Of a DNA stretch of 64,000 bases, positions 13,766 through 24,630 are shown one piece after another. The notes beneath the pieces are model-generated. The model ran no database searches. It was not told where the DNA came from and worked only from the letters and a program-made list of their open reading frames with translations. Made by a program: the position numbers and the translations under genes. Origin of the DNA: Rhabdornis inornatus (taxonomy: Eukaryota > Chordata > Aves > Passeriformes > Rhabdornithidae); the NCBI GenBank assembly GCA_013397075.1, contig VWZS01010175.1:770178-834177 (forward strand), given 5' to 3'. Positions within the stretch are counted from its first letter, which is position 1. Each line of letters begins with the position of its first letter.

Positions 13766-13828
13766 GTATTATTTTACATCAGGACTCTTCTTTCAAAGAA
13801 GAAGAAGAGTCCTGATGTAAAATAATAC
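13766..13828. repeat. Perfect 27-bp inverted repeat with 9-nt loop
   Basis: The left arm (13766-13792) and right arm (13802-13828) are exact reverse complements over 27 nt, separated by 9 nt (13793-13801). The arms begin GTATTATTTTACATCAGG and end in CTTCTT/AAGAAG. The loop can also pair in a shifted register, because AAAGAAG occurs inside it. A single-stranded copy would fold into a strong hairpin. There is no transposon-like core and no clear target duplication. It may be a template-switch product, a tiny foldback element, or a hairpin RNA precursor. The open frame 13591-13815 ends inside it and is probably chance. Confidence 0.95.
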
Positions 13829-13849
13829 AGAGGATAATAATCCTCTCTC

Positions 13850-13923
13850 TTCCAAACTTTTCTTCAAAACCATTCATATGCACATTTTCTAGATGCTGAA
13901 AGAGGAGTTCCAAACTTTTCTTC
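13850..13923 (+). repeat. 16-bp direct repeat pair (TTCCAAACTTTTCTTC)
   Basis: TTCCAAACTTTTCTTC occurs at 13850-13865 and again at 13908-13923, 42 nt apart, just downstream of the perfect hairpin. The closeness suggests a local duplication. No further similarity is visible between the flanks. Confidence 0.7.
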
Positions 13924-14387
13924 TGGAAAGGACTTCAAGATGCAATTACAGTAGTCAAGATTATTAATTTGTGTAGACTAATCACTGTTCCTGAAAACAA
14001 AACAATTTTTTGTGTACTGTGTAGTTTGCTCTTCTTCAGAAATATTGGTTTTACGTTAAATTTTAACTCCCAGATATGCCATTCACAGTATTAAAATGGT
14101 AGAAGGGCAAGAGAAACTGTTTCCTTTAAATGGGCAATATGGCAAATGCAAAAGAGATAAGATCTCTTTTGGAAATTTGGTTGGTTTACAGTGACTGAGT
14201 ATCTGATCCAATATAGACATTTTTGTTTCTTTGATTTTGCATTTACTTTTGCCATGAAGAAGAAAACATGTGGGAAAAAAAATTGGAAGTCACCCAGACT
14301 CTTGTTTTCTCCAGATGTTGCTCAGGAATGCAGAAGAAAAAGAGAAAGAACTGGTTTGCTAGCAATAAGGAAATAGTTTACAAAATA

Positions 14388-14444
14388 AAACAAACAAACA
14401 AAAACAACAACAACAACAAAAAAAAAAAGAAAATAAAAAAAAAC
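14388..14444. repeat. A-rich (CAAA)n/(CAA)n simple repeat
   Basis: CAAA units (14388-14402), about five CAA units (14404-14418), and then a run of A with scattered G and T. Plain low-complexity sequence. The open frame 14268-14579 runs through it as a Lys/Asn tract and is not a gene. Confidence 0.9.
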
Positions 14445-16142
14445 ACCATTCCCATGAAACCCTGCTGCAGAAGAGCAGAAGTTTGGCCTGGATACAAATT
14501 TCCAGGTAATTTGAGATTGAACAGTAACTTCAGAGAAAGAGAAATAAACATCAAACTATACTTGAGGCCACAGTGTTAATCATGCTACCCATCTCATTTA
14601 TATTTTTCTGTTGAAAAAGCTTTTATGGGAATGAAGTTGTTACATTTTAAGAGACACATTTTAGGCAGTAGATTCAAAAGCAGCTGAGCTTACTCAAAAT
14701 CACAAAAATGTTTTTCCTTTTTTCTGAAAGATGATGGATTCAATGGGCGTACTGTTCCCATGTCCTGTGAAGTTTTACAATAACTACTGCTAGGAGACAA
14801 AAGGAAATGTGGCTATGGGCAGAAAAGTCTTACCCAGGAAAATATCACAGTAGAAGCACTTTCCTAGTTCAGCACAACCTGCAAAACCAAACCCTAAAAA
14901 AATTAGAGAGAACTATCTTATGAAAGTGCTTAAAATGACCTAATAACTATGAAAAGTATGAAAAATTATCTCATTCAGATTTTACACAGGATTACCTGAG
15001 CTAAATTTGGGGTTCAATCTCAAAATCAAGACTTAAAGACGTGATTTACAACTGAGTTGCATATTTACTATTTTTGTCCAGTAGAATCTGTAGATTACTG
15101 TACAGGCCATTGGTAAAAATGCTCCTTATCGAATCCTATTGAATTGCTTATAACAATAGGCCAACATGATGAAAACTTTAAGCAGTTCATTTTATGTTCC
15201 TAAATTAGGTACTACCATATTTGAAATGTGAGATGCTAATGTGAGCCATGGCGATTCCGAAAATCTAACACTTCTGCCTAGGTTTTTCATAAAGTCAATA
15301 TACAGAAGAAATAGTTTTGATGTTTGACTGTTTTGGAAGTTAAGTACCTAAATTAGATTACTCAAATGGAACAATCTGGGCAAATACCTCAAAGAGACTA
15401 AAATTCAGAAATCCCAGAAGTTATTAGATGTCAAGCTGAAATAATATATTTTGGGGGAAAAAATTTGTTTACTTCTTTATGGTTGTAAAAGAGATTCTTC
15501 CATATTACTTAGTAATTAAAGCATAAGTGAGGGACATGTTATTCCTTCATCAAGGTCTGCATCTTGGTCCCTTCTTGATACTGCAATTTCTGTGTTGTGG
15601 AATATACAGGTATGCTGCTTCAGTGCATGACCTGTAAGGGATACTCTGTTAATTCCCTTGGTCTACAGACTGCTAGTCATGTCATCACCTAAAAAATCTA
15701 TGCTTCAGTTTCCCTGAGCACTTCTTAAAATACCTGCAGCAATGAAAGAATTTTAAAGCAGACCAGACTATGTCTCAAGGGTAGATAGTCTGTGTTGTTA
15801 CCTAGGGGTGAACCTTCTACATTTGACCTCAGTGCAGTCAGAACTAGTTTGCCTGGATCTAGCCTTCTGGAATTAATCCATTTGTTAGCAAAGCAGTTGA
15901 CAGTTCAGAATTCTTCTGCTAATCTGGAGTTGCTTTGAACCCTTTTTAAGATCCTCAACCATTTACATGGGATCTGGTTTGTATTATCTACCTTTTGAGA
16001 GACTGGAAGCATAAGCAAAAGAGCAGTCAACATCTCATTTTGGCCTGATAATGCTACAGTTGTTTTCCTTGCCCGCTCCAACAGGAAAGAGAATAAAATT
16101 AAAATCTCCCATGTTTCTCAAATATTCCTCTTGCATGGAAAA

Positions 16143-16600
16143 TGAAATCACATTCATATAGGTCAGAAAAGACCTACAGAGGTCATGTAGTTCAACCTCT
16201 TACTCAGAGCACAAACAGCAGGCCATGTCTAGTTGATTTTGAAATATCTCTGAAGATGCAGGTTCCAGTCTCTCTGGGAAGCCTGTTACAGTGCTCGACC
16301 ACCTTTATGGCATTTTTTTTCTTACATAGAAAGATTTTATTTCATTTTCTTATGCTGTGTTCCAGCTTGTGTCTGTTTTCTCTTGCTTGCCATCTGCACA
16401 GCTCCAAAGTTTGACTCTGTCTTCTCTAGTTTCATGAGGTTCTGTAGTTGCATGAGGTGCTTGCAGGTCCCCTCTAACCTCTCTTCTCCAGGATCAACAC
16501 GCCCCATGCTTTCAGCAATTCCCCCCATGGTGCATTGACCAACCTCCTCAACAATCTAGGTATCTCCCTGCTGATCTCACTCCAAAATGTCTTCACTTTA
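16143..16600 (-). mobile_element. CR1 LINE, 3' fragment, antisense (about 450 bp)
   Basis: The plus strand shows the complement of a CR1 tail: degenerate octamers near 16146-16160, then AGGTCATGTAGTTCAACC at about 16180-16197, CTCTCTGGGAAGCCTGTTACAGTGC at about 16270-16294, then CCCCTCTAACCTCTCTTCTCCAGG at about 16469-16492. These correspond to the 3' untranslated part and the end of ORF2. The open frames on both strands here (16142-16414 plus, 16337-16528 minus) are repeat-derived. The copy is diverged and has indels. Confidence 0.9.
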
Positions 16601-17324
16601 TGTCTTAGCCTATTCTGTATATGCATCGGCAGTTCTTAATTAAAATGAAAAAAATATTCAGTCTTTTCATCTAAGTCTTGGATAGTTTACCAGAACGTCA
16701 TTCTGTTCACCACTCCCTCTAACAGAACAGGGGTTAAGCATGCTTGATTATTACACAATGAACACATGTCACAGAAACTCTTGGAGAAATTGTCCCACAA
16801 AGTATTTTGAACAAATTATTCTGAATTAGTAACTACTCGGAATATTGTATACTTTTATTATTCTGATTGCTACGTAGGTAGAGCAGAATTAATGATTCCC
16901 TACAAACATACATATATGAACAACTTTAATTTGTATTTTCCTTTAATTTCAGTTCAAACTAGAATAGCTCAGACGCCTTGGAGCCAAAGTTTAATGAAGT
17001 GCTATAGCTTAGGCTAGTTTCATTATTTCTAAATTTAGCTCTAGTATTAAACACTGATGCAATGGGGTTTTTTTTATAGCATCATATCTTAACTGTTACC
17101 AAATAATTATTTGTACTAGTCTACATGGAATGCAAAACAGAAAACAACTAAAAAATCTCCCTTTTATAAATCAGAATTAATTGTAATTAATTAAAATTAA
17201 TTAATTTAACATTCTTTAAATTTCATATTTCTTTAAATCAAGAGTATTCCCATTTTGTAAGATTTCTGGATGGTGAATGTTTGGTGTATTTAAGAAGGTA
17301 TGAGACTTCATAAATTTTAGAATG
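16601..17324. other. AT-rich spacer between two CR1 insertions
   Basis: No gene recognised. It contains a TTAATTAA-rich stretch at about 17178-17215. Confidence 0.5.
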
Positions 17325-17410
17325 GAATCATACAATCACAGAATGATTTGTGCTGGAAGAGACCGTAAATATTGTCTGTTTCAAACCCCCTCTGTGAACA
17401 GGGGCATCTT
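17325..17410 (-). mobile_element. CR1 LINE 3' end, antisense, left half of an inverted CR1 pair
   Basis: Begins with octamers (GAATCATACAATCACAGAAT, 17325-17344). It continues into a diverged copy of the usual GGTTGGAAGGGACC and AACCCCCTCTGTGAACAGGGGCATCTT blocks. At 17410 it switches directly into a sense copy of the same 3' end. The next CR1 bases in this direction (the complement of the CTAGTGG block) are absent here. Confidence 0.85.
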
Positions 17411-17520
17411 TGAGCAACGTGGTCTAGTGGAAGATGTCTCTGCCCATGGCAGAGGAGTGGCAAAAATATTTGTCTTTAAAGTCATTTATAATCCAGGCCA
17501 TTCTATGATCTTGTGTTCTG
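17411..17520 (+). mobile_element. CR1 LINE 3' end, sense, right half of an inverted CR1 pair
   Basis: TGAGCAACGTGGTCTAGTGG starts the segment at 17411, followed by AAGATGTCTCTGCCCATGGC (17431-17450), a diverged middle, and CCATTCTATGATCTTGTGTTC at the 3' end. These are standard CR1 3' landmarks in plus orientation. From 17431 to 17520 it is the diverged reverse complement of 17325-17410, so the two halves form an imperfect hairpin. The open frame 17322-17600 is derived from the pair. Confidence 0.85.
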
Positions 17521-20500
17521 GGAACAATTTAAGTGAGCCATATACTTACACAGTTAAAAAATCACTCTGGTCATCCAGTCTTCCTGTAGGACTTGTGTAA
17601 CTTTCCTGTGAACAATATCACAGTTATCCATTACTCCAGAGAAATACAGCAAGAAATTGAGGGGTTTATAAAATAATTTAACGATTTTTTTAAAAATTAT
17701 ATCTAGACTGTAGACTGTCATAATCATAATAATTTGCTATACAGTTTCTGTTGTCTTATTTATTTTAACTGACTCTACCTCTTGAATTTTTACCTCCATT
17801 AAAGTAAAATTTAAAAATATAAAACCCCCAACATTTTGGTAAAACCTGCTAGCAGTTCTATATCCCAGATGACACTCCAATTTGAAAATTGGTTATAATG
17901 CAAACCACTAAGTATTGACTCTGAATCAAGTATTGTATTTATAATATTAAATATATTATCTATCATATCAGAAGATCTGCAAAGAGCTCAGACAACTGTA
18001 GAAAATTGAAAAGTTTGATTTAGATCTTAATATTAGTTCAGGGTACAAGGTTTTACTCTTCAGTAATAGGTAACAAAAAAAGGTTCATCAACAAAACAAA
18101 ATATGAAAAAAAAAATAAGAATGCTGAAAACATTGTATACTACCTCTGATTCCTACCAAAAACATTTGTATACTTGATCGAGCTTTGTATCATCTCTAAG
18201 GGCAAAATTTCTTTTTTCCTATGTTACGTTCTTTACTGGACAGAAACTCAAGGCACTGACAGGTGATAACTTGGTCATTTTGTGCAAATGAAATGTCTAC
18301 CCAGTAATTTCAGATGGCTAGGCTGAGAAAATTCCTGTCTAATTTTGGGCAGATACTCAAGGTGCTCCTTCTTTAGCTGATGATGATTCTTTCCAAGACT
18401 AAGCCTGAAAGGAACATAAACCTGATGCTAAAAGAAAATGCTGCCTTTGGCATTTCTTCAGCTCTCTGGACAGAAAAGGGGAGCCTAGAGCACTAAATGC
18501 ACAATGCTATGATCTGTAGGCAAGATTTGGCCAAGAGAGCTCAAGAGAGTTCCATTTCAAGGAAATTAATTTAGAAAACCAATATGAAGTGAAAAAATAA
18601 ATATAATCTAAGTTTAGTGTTCTGGCACAAGAGCCTAATGAACTTGAATATTAAAGGACAACTCAACTTTTCTTCAAAAAATTGTTTCAAGAGTGTAGTT
18701 CATATAGGAAAATCATGCATCTTCAAATGTTCTGCTGACTGTTAAGGTCAAAATTAAAAAGCTCTAACTCAAAGGTAAACTGGTATTTCACAAGACCAAG
18801 AAATTAAAGAAGGCATAATAAATAAACACTTGGTTACACAGCAGTTTCAAAGCAGTAGTTCTCAGACACGAGTCAAATTTTTAAAATCACCTGTTTCTTT
18901 ATCTCAAATTTTGAAAGGACTTTTTTGATCATTAAGTTCAGAAGGGAGACATTGTATTGCAACTATTCCATGGGGATTATATTGCAGCTACTCTCACTAG
19001 AGAAATAACTAAAGCTAGTTGCACAGTACTAAAGCTCAATATTTAATCTTTGAAGACCTTAGTTAATTGAAGGCAATGATGAAGGTGAATCTTAAGTATT
19101 GAGTTAGTGATTCATGGTTGAATATATATATATTTAATTAAATAAACATTGTGCTCTATATATCATGTCTATTAAAACTATGATAACTGTTGCTATGAAG
19201 CTGCTTAAATAATTAATATTCACACTGAAATGATAATTTATATAACGAATTACTCATAAAGGATAACCAAAAAGTATTCAATTAATCAAACTGCTTTATT
19301 TATGAAAAAAACTCTTTGTGCCTTTTTCTCTGCTGCTCTGTTTCAGAGGTTTCATGGAACTTCAATGCTTTTTCTTTTATTGACAGGTGTATTTTGAGAT
19401 ACAATAGTAAAAAGTAAAGTAAAGCATTTAAAATTACTAGTATTTTATGGACTGTTTACTTGATTTTAATATAATTATTTCAATTTTATTTAGTATAATG
19501 TTAGATTACTTTTTTATTCTGCAGAAACTGCCATCTTATTATTTTCAGGGAAAACATAAGTCAAGAGAGATTTGTACTAAATAGGTAATAGTAAAAAGTA
19601 ATTGGACAAATGAAGTAGTTGGGTTTTATTCCCCTTTCTGTTTCCATAAATATCTGTGTTTTTCAGAGCATTCTATCTCACTACACTACCTGTTTGCTCT
19701 TGTTTTTCTCAGTCTTAGAGCAAAGCAAACAAATAGGCCTGAAATCTTTTATTTGAGCTGCTGTCATGTGATAGTCTACTGGAGACTGCAAATAGCACTG
19801 GTTAAAATCCCACTTTTGTGGGAGGAACAAGAAGGCAGCTTCCAGAATTATCATGTAGACATACTATCTTCTCCTTCTCAGGGTTTGCATGAAGCTCTCT
19901 AAGCAAGTATGCATTATTGGAATGTTGAAAGCTTACAAAATATATCTCTCTGTAACTGAACACAGTATAAACTCAAAGTTCATTATTTCAAATTAAATTA
20001 ATTCAAATTAATTCTAGGCTAATTATTTTAAATAAGTATTAGTCTATAGTTTCCAACTGAATAAGCCCTTTCAAGAATTTGAGCCTCAGTGGATAGGTTT
20101 TGGCAGAAGAGTCACTAATAGAACAGTTTTTCACTTTAAAATAATGCTGGTTCATATAACAATGCATCCTGTCACCCATTTTAATACACAGACTAATTTT
20201 AGTTTTACTATTATGTACAACTGTATGTGCTGAGAAAAGTCCTTTTGATTACAACTTGTTCTATTTACAACATATAACTTAGGTGCAAATGAACATACGC
20301 AGCAACAATTGATTTTGCATATAAATTCAGTTTCAGGTGTAATTCAGAAGTTTTGTTCCTACAGCTGTTTTCAGAAAACATATATGATGTTGTCTGAGAG
20401 ACAGCTGATAAGGAAACAAGAGGCCAATACAGAACTAACAATATGATTAAGATATTAAAAATAATTCAGAATAATATATGCATTATGTGTTCTTCATATA

Positions 20501-20861
20501 TTTTCCCATCTTCAATACTTTAAGCATCCAAGGAAACTTATAATTCAATCAAATATTTGAAGTCATTGTTATAGTTACCTTTCCTCTCCTGGTATGTTTC
20601 CTTCTCTTCAAGTATTGGCAGTTCTGTAATTATTGCAGGCAGCGTTCATGGCAGTGAGTGATCTGAACCTTTAATCAAAACTCTGATTGCCCTTCTTACA
20701 AGTTATCATTGTTACATCTACAGAAAAAGACTTGCAGTTTCATGCAAGATGAGTCTAGGACACTGATTTTCATCTTTTAAAAGTGAAACTCTAACAATCT
20801 AACGCATTCAAAAGCAGAAACATCAGTGATGTCTGCCTTTCCTGTCTGGGAAAAAAAAAAG
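17521..20861. other. AT-rich non-coding DNA
   Basis: No gene or transposon recognised. Short TA runs occur at about 19122-19136, and TTAAATTAA-type sequence at about 19990-20015. Confidence 0.5.
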
Positions 20862-20904
20862 GCAGATACCACTCACACTCCTTTTTAGGGCAGACAAGAA
20901 GGCA

Positions 20905-21040
20905 GACTCACTTCAAGACCTGGAAAGGTTATGGGCTAAATTGTCAAGGAAACCTTGACGAGGCACATGAAGAACAAGGTACCAGGAACAACTCATATGG
21001 CTTTACCATGGGCAAACCATAAGCATCCATTTCGCAGGGA
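20905..21040 (+). mobile_element. Probable CR1 ORF2 (reverse transcriptase) remnant
   Basis: AACTCATATGGCTTTACCATGGGCAAACC at about 20990-21018 translates as a diverged form of the HGFTxGKS motif that opens the reverse-transcriptase region of CR1-type LINEs. It is preceded by a GACCTGGAAAGG and AGGAAACCTTGAC context that would fit the same ORF. The frame is not maintained for long and the copy is clearly dead. The GC-richer sequence up to about 21135 may belong to the same repeat. I am unsure of the family, and another LINE or LTR internal region is possible. Confidence 0.4.
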
Positions 21041-22728
21041 TGGGACCAGTAAAAACTCTGTACCTCCCACCACTCCCTTGCAAACAAGGTGAAAATGGCT
21101 GTGTGAGACCCCTCCAAGGGGCTGAGGTGACAGCCAATTTCCTCTTATTATAGGTAAAATAATTTAACTTTTAGCATAATATCATATGTTACCATCAGAG
21201 AGAGAGAAAACAGAAACTTGATTTACAAGTTTATCTTCCTGGTTTACAACACCATAGAGGTATTTAAGTTATTTGAGAATGTGTATGGGAAGACCCCAAT
21301 CCCTTACATTGATCGCTGCACTGAAACAATGAAGTTCTCCTATATTAAAACCTGCTAAAAGTTCAGGAGCTATTTTGGATTCAGGAACACAGTCCTATCA
21401 AAAACTTTTTCAAGATAAAAAATATTAAAATAGAAAAGCTTGATTTCCCTTTCTTTTTTTCCTAAAGTAGATAGTAAAACTGAAAGACAGGCCTATCTTT
21501 TTTCTGCTTCATGTTACAAAGTCTCCTACAATATGCTAGTCTTGATACAAACCTCTTATGCAGAAGCATTTCGTGGAAAAGTGCAAAAGAAAGCCCTTTT
21601 TGTCACCTTTCAAGATTAAGCATGGGTTTGAACTGGAATTAAAATTGATAAAATTCTTATCAGTGGGCATCATCAACTTCCTGATTTCATCATAAGTCCC
21701 TGTAGTTTATAGGTTTCAATACAGCAGGAATTCCTGACACGTTTTGTCTGATCTTCAGAGCTACTGCAAAAGTGAAACCAGTGTTTCAGAAAGTTCCACT
21801 TTGTTCTGTGAATGAGCCTTTTCAGATAGCTTTGGAACAGGTGATCAGAACAAAAGACAACTAAATTCTGTTCACCGTATGCCATGGGTAACTGAAAAAA
21901 AAAGAAATATTGGTAAGAAAAGATAGGGTTATCTGAAAAGGTATTTTTCTAATGGACTTTTGGAATAAAATCATCAGTAATAATTTGGACATCTGAAGAT
22001 TTGTCAGTACCCCAGCTTATTTCAAGAAATTCCTCCAGAATGAAGCAATCCAGGAGAAATCTCTTTCATGTTTTTACTTTCTAAGGAGATGCACTAAAAT
22101 GTGTATACTTATGTAATAATTTATCAAATTTTATATAAAATCTGCATAATGCATTAAAGGAAAACAAGCTTTTTGATCATATATAACTCAGCAATGCACT
22201 CATGTATTTTTAAGAAATTTTCATTACATATAGACTTTGTTTTCTATCTATATATTTGATTTTTTTGCACTTTATTAATCTGAGTGCCAAAAATATTTAG
22301 TTGATTATACTTCAATAATGTATAATAATTATATTTAATTATATTGATTATATATCAATAATTGTGGAGCTGAGATCCACGATTTACACCCCCACTCCCC
22401 CCCACCAGCTAGTGCAAAAGAAAGATTAGGAAGCAAGATAATCTTTAACCCAAATCTTGAAACACCAGCACTTTCAAAGGAACTATGACAATTGTGATAT
22501 GTACTGACAACACACAGATTTATTTCAATTACTCACTTCCTCACTTCCTGGCATACTGAAAGAAATTATTTGCTGTCAGGAAAGATCAAACAAGTTTATA
22601 TAGAGAATTACAGAAGGCAAATACAAAAGAGAAAAATTGCTTTGAAAGTAGTGTATCAGTGTTCCTCTCCCCATAGTAGTTAGAAAAGCACTGCAGGAGC
22701 CAGGAAGAAAACATCTGTCTTTAGGGAA

Positions 22729-22749
22729 AACAAACAAACAAACAAACAA
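22729..22749. repeat. (CAAA)n microsatellite
   Basis: About five CAAA units, plain simple repeat. Confidence 0.9.
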
Positions 22750-24582
22750 TTTTCTTTTTATAATTAAATATTTAAATAATAATAATGATTCCATTAAAAA
22801 TATATATTACCAATGGATATTTCCCACATACTACACTGAGATTTATGAGAAGCAGTTGATGTCTATGTTAACATAGCAAATACCAACTCAATGACATAGA
22901 AGTCCCTTCTTTGCATCTCATAGAAGTACTGTATATTGTGACATATAAAAGAAATATCATAAATAGAATTAGTCACAAACTTTCATGTGAAATTTTTCAA
23001 TTTAGAAAGTCGTGATTTATTGAAACAATGCCTTGGTAAAATTGTCACTGAATTTTCTGGGTAAAAATAAATTCATGACTGTTAAAGTTTTATAGCTTTT
23101 GAAAATCTATTTTCAGGTCTTCAGAAGAAAAATACTTTTAACAGCAAAACATAAATGAATTTATAACGTGAGAAATAAAAGCCAAAACTGAGAAGAAATA
23201 TTTTAGAAATCACTGAAGCAGAATGTTTTGATTAATCTTTACAGACGTTTTTCTTTCTTGCACTTTCATTATAACATATTTCTCATATATTCAGTGTTTA
23301 TTTCCTACTCAGAAAAAAGTAATTTGGTTCTTTAAAAGTGGGCGACTAATATCATTATAGATGCTGTAAAATTTTTCCTGACAGTTGCATGGAACTAGAA
23401 TCTTTTAAGAAGAGGAGCAGCAGATGGGTACTTGAAAGAGCTCTGCATGCCTACATTTAAGAAACTGAATCTTGCTTTTTGAAACCCTGTAAAACAAAAT
23501 TACTTTATGAACATATGTAAACACATCTTCGCACACAACTGTGCCACTTCTGACTTTTGTTTGCTTCTTCTCAGAAATCAAGTGTAAAGCTACACTCTCC
23601 TTAAGTGTAATGCTAAATAAACAAGGGAATTTGCATAAAGATTACCTACTTCTACTCTGATCAAGTTAAAAGAATGTTTCAACTGCTTGATTGTTTTTAA
23701 ATACTTCATTATATTGATCCCAGGTTTTGATGGGTAGGACATGCAAATGGAACCTTTAACATCACACAGTATTATTCTCTACAAAGTAAAAGGAAAAGGA
23801 AAAATCAAGAGGAATTAAGGATCAAAGCTAAATGCTTTTGAAGAGTGTTGTTCTGAATTTAGATATCATATCTATTCATAATTTGATTCTATTAAATACA
23901 AAATTTGATATTATTAAGTACGAAACACAAAATACACGAGGAAATCAGCTGTTGGACCTTATTTTCTTGTTTATAAGAAGAAAAAGTAATAAAAATATTT
24001 GCACTAAATCAAGTAAAAAAACCCCAAAACCAAAATACTGGCATTTTTGTGCTTAGTGGTTTGTGTTCTGATCCTCAGTTTATAAACTATGTTTTCCTTA
24101 TGAGCATCTGAACTTTAAATTGGAACAGTTTAAACAATATTTTATGCTTACATCAAGGCTTGCTACAAATCAAGACTGCCTGAGACCAATGTGCATATTT
24201 CAGCCATAGCAAAGTAGAGCGAAACACAAATATAACATTAACTGCAGAAACTTGTTTTCATTTTATCCTTAAAGCTACTTTGTTTCTAGTTGTTTATCTT
24301 TTAAAGGGTTTATCTAACCTCAATTTTAAACAGACCCATTATTGGATATATATGTGTCTCAAACACAAGTATGGACACACACATACTGAATCAGCAAAAC
24401 ACCTACTGCAATAAGAGTTAGAAGAGTATCCTCACAATAACTGGATCACTTAGTAGAATAATGTAATTCAGCATTATAGTTCCTCAGAACTAGAGAAAAT
24501 ATATAAAACCATGAACAAAATATGAAGAATATTTTATTTTTTTTTCTTCTCATTCCTTGGGAAAAAAAAAAATAATTTTTTT

Positions 24583-24630
24583 TAAACCTTTAATTTTTTA
24601 ACCTTTAAACCTTTAATTTTTTTTTTCTTG
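24583..24630. repeat. Short tandem repeat of a TAAACCTTTAATTTTTT-like unit
   Basis: AAACCTTTAATTTTTT occurs, followed by AACCTTTAAACCTTTAATTTTTTTT. The stretch therefore contains three AACCTTTAA cores separated by short T-runs. It is probably slippage in a T-rich tract. Confidence 0.8.

Larger units (their letters stand above)
12634..16142. other. AT-rich non-coding DNA with simple repeats
   Basis: No gene or large repeat recognised. It contains a purine-rich patch at 13031-13085, the inverted repeat at 13766-13828, a 16-bp direct repeat downstream of it, and the A-rich patch near 14390-14444, each listed separately. Confidence 0.5.

Noticed and set aside
16142..16528. Overlapping frames on both strands as coding genes
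   Set aside because: The sequence is the antisense CR1 tail; the frames are by-products.
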